9,528 nucleotides of DNA from Candidatus Peregrinibacteria bacterium (lineage in GTDB: Bacteria > Patescibacteriota > Gracilibacteria > UBA1369 > PNNO01). The position numbers and the translations under genes are program-made. Within the stretch, counting starts at the first letter, position 1. Every line of letters starts with the position of its first letter. Under the pieces are notes generated by a model that did no database searches, was not told the DNA's origin, and worked only from the letters and a program-made list of their open reading frames with translations. Of the stretch, positions 6,772 through 9,528 are shown piece by piece. The stretch lies in the NCBI GenBank assembly GCA_014728955.1, contig WJKT01000109.1, positions 1 through 9,528 on the forward strand, read 5' to 3'.

Positions 6772-6800
6772 TATACAGCCTCCTTCTTTCATGATATAAT
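6772..6800 (+). promoter_or_regulatory. promoter of the pilin-like gene
   Basis: A perfect TATAAT at 6795-6800 is preceded by TGA, making an extended -10. TATACA at 6772-6777 sits 17 bases upstream as a four-of-six -35 box. Transcription would begin near 6807, about 25 bases before the ATG at 6832. It is divergent from the der promoter, with only 11 bases between the two -35 boxes. Confidence 0.6.
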
Positions 6801-6831
6801 AGTAGCTGAAATGGATTATTAAATAATTTTG

Positions 6832-7344
6832 ATGAGTACTGTCAGCAAACGACTTATTTTTATTGCCTTTGTATGTATAGTGGTTTTACAGCCTATCCTT
6901 CCGGCTTTTGCCCAAGATGGTCCGTCGAGAACATTTTTGCCGCAAACAGAGGTTACCGATTGTAACAAGACACTTCTAGGCATTGAGCAAACTTCTGAAT
7001 TTCCGATTGAAGGTAATAAGGAAAATACCAATATTGGCAAATGGTTTGCCGAGAAAGATACAAAATCAAAAAACGATATACTTGCGTGCGCCATTAAAAC
7101 GGGAAGAGTTCATTTTTGGATGATCCCGTATTTCATTGTGTATTTTATTGAATTTCTTATAGGAATAGCAGGACTTGTTGCTATTTTCTTTATTGTTATT
7201 GGCGGATATCAGTTGGTTATCTCCGGTGCAAATGATCAAAAGGATGCGGCAAAAAACACTATCAAGCACGCTCTAATGGGACTTGTTTTGGTCCTTGTAG
7301 CTTGGGTTGTTGTAAATGTGGTTCAATATGTATTGACTATTTAA
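6832..7344 (+). CDS. pilin-like two-helix membrane protein (T4SS-pilin-like family)
   Basis: The product is a 170-residue membrane protein. A signal peptide ends at PAFA (residue 27). An extracytoplasmic stretch (28-95) holds two cysteines (C44 and C86) that could pair. A long hydrophobic segment at about 99-131 ends in GGYQLVISGANDQKDAAK, and a second lies at about 146-168. The GG-Y-x-x-x-SGA turn, a short charged loop and a second helix are the pattern of VirB2/TrbC-like and Patescibacteria T4SS-pilin-like proteins, which in characterised relatives assemble into conjugative pili. No other secretion or pilus gene is in the window, so a role in a pilus is inferred. The start could be the TTG at 6829, one codon earlier, but the ATG is the natural choice. 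It has its own promoter, no SD site, and is followed by a two-way terminator. Confidence 0.75.
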   Translation: MSTVSKRLIFIAFVCIVVLQPILPAFAQDGPSRTFLPQTEVTDCNKTLLGIEQTSEFPIEGNKENTNIGKWFAEKDTKSKNDILACAIKTGRVHFWMIPYFIVYFIEFLIGIAGLVAIFFIVIGGYQLVISGANDQKDAAKNTIKHALMGLVLVLVAWVVVNVVQYVLTI

Positions 7345-7386
7345 AAAAGAGGAGGCTGCTTATGGTAAGCTAGGCACTCCCCTTTT
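7345..7386. terminator. bidirectional terminator between the pilin-like and second SLH genes
   Basis: AAAAGAGGAG (7345-7354) pairs with CTCCCCTTTT (7377-7386) with one A-C mismatch. Inside it is a second hairpin, GCTTA (7358-7362) with TAAGC (7366-7370) around TGG. On the plus strand the stem ends in TTTTAATA just after the pilin stop codon. On the minus strand it ends in CTTTTTTAAA, 16 bases after the stop of the SLH gene. It can therefore serve both converging genes. Confidence 0.75.
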
Positions 7387-7402
7387 AATACTATCTGATT
7401 GA

Positions 7403-9433
7403 CTATTTATAAATCATAATTCTATAAAGCATATTGAATGCTTTCCTTCGTGTAAGGTCAAGTGGTCCAACCTGAGTAGGATCTGAGAATGAGTATGGGA
7501 TGTAGTTATCATCTCCGGCTTCATCCACCATATCGCAATACCAACAATCAGAATCTGATACATCAAATGGTTCATCAAGTGCGCCAAGGAAGATCTTTAA
7601 TCCTTCTGCAAGGATAACGTCTCTTTCCGGTTTGGCATAACCATCCTGATACCCTTCGATAAATCCTTTGTTTTTTGCTGTACAGAAATATTTAGCAAAC
7701 CAATCGTTTTTAACGTCTGGGAAACAATAGTCTGCACTTGAATCTATATTGTAAATATTTTCATAATCACTAGCTCTAAATGCTAGTGCAAGAAGTTCTG
7801 CACGATTTAGTTTGTCATCAGGACGAAGAGTTCCGTCTGAATTTCCTTTAACGATTTCTCTATTGCAAAGATACATCCAAATATCATATTCCTGATCACT
7901 TGATGAAACGTCAGTCCAGTCACCACATTCAACTTCTTCAGTTTGACCCGGATCCGGATCCTCTTCTTCTGGTAAACAATCATTACCGACCAATTCGTAT
8001 CCACTAGGGACAGTTGTTTGAATACCTTCTATATTCTCACAAACATCAGTTTCTTCTTCTTCCTCTTCTATTTTACAATTAGAATCACAACCGTCTCCGT
8101 CTTCAGTATTCCCGTCATCACACTCTTCTCCTTCTTCAACTGTTCCATTCCCACAAACAGCATCTTCTGTAGGTATATAATAATTTTTATCAGGGAATTT
8201 TAAGTTTGGAATAAATTCAAATGGAATTTCGTAAAATCCAATATCATAAGCAGATCCTTGTGGCCTTGAAGTGCCGAATGCATCTTCAGAAACTAGATAA
8301 ACAGTTTCTCCATTATTGGCACAGGTTGTCTCTTCTCCCAGTTTATAAGCTTCTTTAGTGCTACTACCCGGGTTAGTAAAATCAGGGTCACATAAAACGT
8401 TACCATTTTCGAGATATCCAATTTTAACCTCAGTTTCGTTAATACCGTTATTTTTTGCACTAGCAAATTCTCCTACTGCCAAGGCTTCTCCGCCTGTGCG
8501 TGCGATAAGATTATTGTAAGCTTTAGCTTCGCCAGCTAAGTTAATAGCAAATTTAACGATACCTGAGTTATTAGAAATGGTATTATTTGAAACCGTAGAT
8601 TTTCCCAGAGCAACAATTGCGTGTTCAGTACCTGATAAACAATTAGTAATCAGATTGTTAAATGCGTATGCGCTGTTTGTTCCAATAATTCCAAAAATAT
8701 AACCAGGTGCACCCGCCCCAGAGACTGATCTATAAAAACTATTGTTTTCAACTTTTGCTTTATTCTCTGCATATACAACATTTTGTCTTGATTTCGCAAC
8801 TATATGATTGTTTCTAAAGGTAACCCCATCTCCTATCAAAGTGATAAAATCTCCTGCTGTAAATCCTCCTGTAAATGTATTATCGTGAATATCAACAGAT
8901 TTGTTAGAGCCTTCATTGTCAACTTTAAAAAATCCATGATTTAGTGCTGGAGATTGGAATTTAAATCCTGAGATTTCACCACCCATATTCGAGAAATTCC
9001 AGCGCCTATTAACAAGTGTATTGTTTACTTTGTTCTGAAAAGTGTCATCATAACCACCTAAAAGTTTATATGTATACCCTGCAATACTTACATCAGCATA
9101 TGTTCCTTCCGAAACATAGATATTAAAATTATTCCCTCCTACTTCATGCATTCTATTAAGTGCACGCTGGATTGTTTTAAAAGGACATTTCTTTGATCCA
9201 ATTGGGTTGTTCTCATCACAAGTTTTACTTGTAATCGTATTGGAAACATAAAGATTTGGTCCATCAGAGAAACTGATATCCGGATAATCACCAACTATAT
9301 CACTAAAATCCGTATCAATCTCCCCAAATGTTGACCCCTGGAAATAATTTCCTCCTTGCGCTAAAACAACAATCACAACGATTGCGGCAATGAGAGCGGT
9401 TATTCCTCCGCCAATAAGAAATTTCTTTTTCAT
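7403..9433 (-). CDS. exported cysteine-rich beta-helix surface protein with Myxo-type repeat and SLH domains
   Basis: This 676-residue protein is a paralogue of the one at 2209-4293. A basic start and a hydrophobic stretch (6-25) form a signal peptide or membrane anchor; cleavage after VLA (25) is possible. LYVSNTITS, then CPFKTIQRALNRM (61-95) and NIYVSEGTYAD mirror the other protein's entry to the beta-helix, which runs to about 400 with N-rich coils. Instead of an Ig domain it has a cysteine-rich repeat at 427-453 (CGNG, EECDDGN, GDGCDSNC), the pattern known from Myxococcus disulfide repeats. An acidic linker with C465 and C486 follows, then SLH-like repeats at about 503-550, 570-617 and a degenerate third at about 630-675. 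GNSDGTLRP and GYQDGYAKP mark the first two. It has 17 cysteines, against 4 in the paralogue, so it is probably disulfide-stabilised outside the cytoplasm. No SD site precedes the ATG. Ligand and function are unknown. Confidence 0.87.
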   Translation of the reverse strand: MKKKFLIGGGITALIAAIVVIVVLAQGGNYFQGSTFGEIDTDFSDIVGDYPDISFSDGPNLYVSNTITSKTCDENNPIGSKKCPFKTIQRALNRMHEVGGNNFNIYVSEGTYADVSIAGYTYKLLGGYDDTFQNKVNNTLVNRRWNFSNMGGEISGFKFQSPALNHGFFKVDNEGSNKSVDIHDNTFTGGFTAGDFITLIGDGVTFRNNHIVAKSRQNVVYAENKAKVENNSFYRSVSGAGAPGYIFGIIGTNSAYAFNNLITNCLSGTEHAIVALGKSTVSNNTISNNSGIVKFAINLAGEAKAYNNLIARTGGEALAVGEFASAKNNGINETEVKIGYLENGNVLCDPDFTNPGSSTKEAYKLGEETTCANNGETVYLVSEDAFGTSRPQGSAYDIGFYEIPFEFIPNLKFPDKNYYIPTEDAVCGNGTVEEGEECDDGNTEDGDGCDSNCKIEEEEEETDVCENIEGIQTTVPSGYELVGNDCLPEEEDPDPGQTEEVECGDWTDVSSSDQEYDIWMYLCNREIVKGNSDGTLRPDDKLNRAELLALAFRASDYENIYNIDSSADYCFPDVKNDWFAKYFCTAKNKGFIEGYQDGYAKPERDVILAEGLKIFLGALDEPFDVSDSDCWYCDMVDEAGDDNYIPYSFSDPTQVGPLDLTRRKAFNMLYRIMIYK

Positions 9434-9466
9434 AGTTTTTTGTTATATGTTTTTATTTATATTAAA

Positions 9467-9479
9467 GGTCTTTTCGACC
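9467..9479 (-). promoter_or_regulatory. small hairpin at the 5' end of the second SLH transcript
   Basis: On the minus strand GGTC (9476-9479) pairs with GACC (9467-9470) around GAAAA. The predicted transcription start lies at or next to the first base, so the mRNA would begin with a short stem-loop. Such 5' hairpins can slow mRNA decay. With only four base pairs it could be chance. Confidence 0.3.
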
Positions 9480-9485
9480 ATGTAT

Positions 9486-9514
9486 ATTATAACACAAAAG
9501 AGGCGGCTTGTTAA
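9486..9514 (-). promoter_or_regulatory. strong sigma70-type promoter of the second SLH gene
   Basis: The minus strand has TTAACA (9509-9514, five of six matches to TTGACA), a 17-base spacer and a perfect TATAAT (9486-9491) preceded by TGT, an extended -10. This is the best promoter in the window and fits an abundant surface protein. Transcription would start near 9479, giving a leader of about 45 bases that is A-rich and has no SD site. Confidence 0.75.
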
Positions 9515-9528
9515 GGGGGGTGCCTTTA

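Noticed and set aside
6819..7094. A 91-codon open frame on the minus strand across the pilin-like gene start
   Set aside because: It is antisense to the signal peptide and extracytoplasmic part of a convincing membrane protein gene, and has no promoter or SD site of its own.
7861..8160. Possible repeat array in the glutamate- and aspartate-rich coding stretch
   Set aside because: The repeated TTC/TCT-rich DNA simply encodes an acidic linker and one cysteine-rich repeat; there is no regular spacer and repeat structure as in a CRISPR array.

Overview
The window is AT-rich bacterial DNA with six protein genes and one tRNA gene. The likely source is a member of the Patescibacteria (Candidate Phyla Radiation). 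This rests on a nucleotidyltransferase-like protein and a short two-helix pilin of kinds I know mainly from that group, on large beta-helix proteins ending in cysteine-bearing SLH domains, on short leaders mostly without Shine-Dalgarno sequences, and on small unlinked transcription units. It is inference from family resemblance. I cannot name the class or genus.

Layout. tRNA-Leu(CAA) (18-104, +) faces the 3' end of uvrC (112-2145, -). Upstream of uvrC and on the same strand is a large exported beta-helix/SLH surface protein (2209-4293, -). A 153-bp divergent intergenic region then leads to a nucleotidyltransferase-like gene (4447-5520, +), which converges on and overlaps the 3' end of the ribosome-assembly GTPase gene der (5375-6709, -). 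A second divergent region serves der and a small pilin-like membrane protein (6832-7344, +). The pilin gene converges, through a two-way terminator, with a second beta-helix/SLH surface protein (7403-9433, -), whose strong promoter is at the right edge of the window.

How the genes fit together. This is not an operon: strands alternate and most genes have their own promoter. Three genes concern the cell surface (two paralogous beta-helix/SLH proteins and a pilin-like protein). The others are housekeeping: nucleotide excision repair, ribosome assembly, a tRNA, and a nucleotidyltransferase-like protein of unknown role.

Points that stand out. UvrC carries an inserted segment of about 120 residues resembling part of a GNAT acetyltransferase fold and lacks the usual C-terminal helix-hairpin-helix domain. 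A single compact element of about 45 bp appears to act as terminator for the surface-protein gene and as promoter, ribosome-binding site and spacer for uvrC. The nucleotidyltransferase-like gene reads 146 bp into der on the opposite strand. The two surface proteins share a framework but have different linker modules. I saw no CRISPR array, insertion sequence, integrase, toxin-antitoxin pair or defence cassette.
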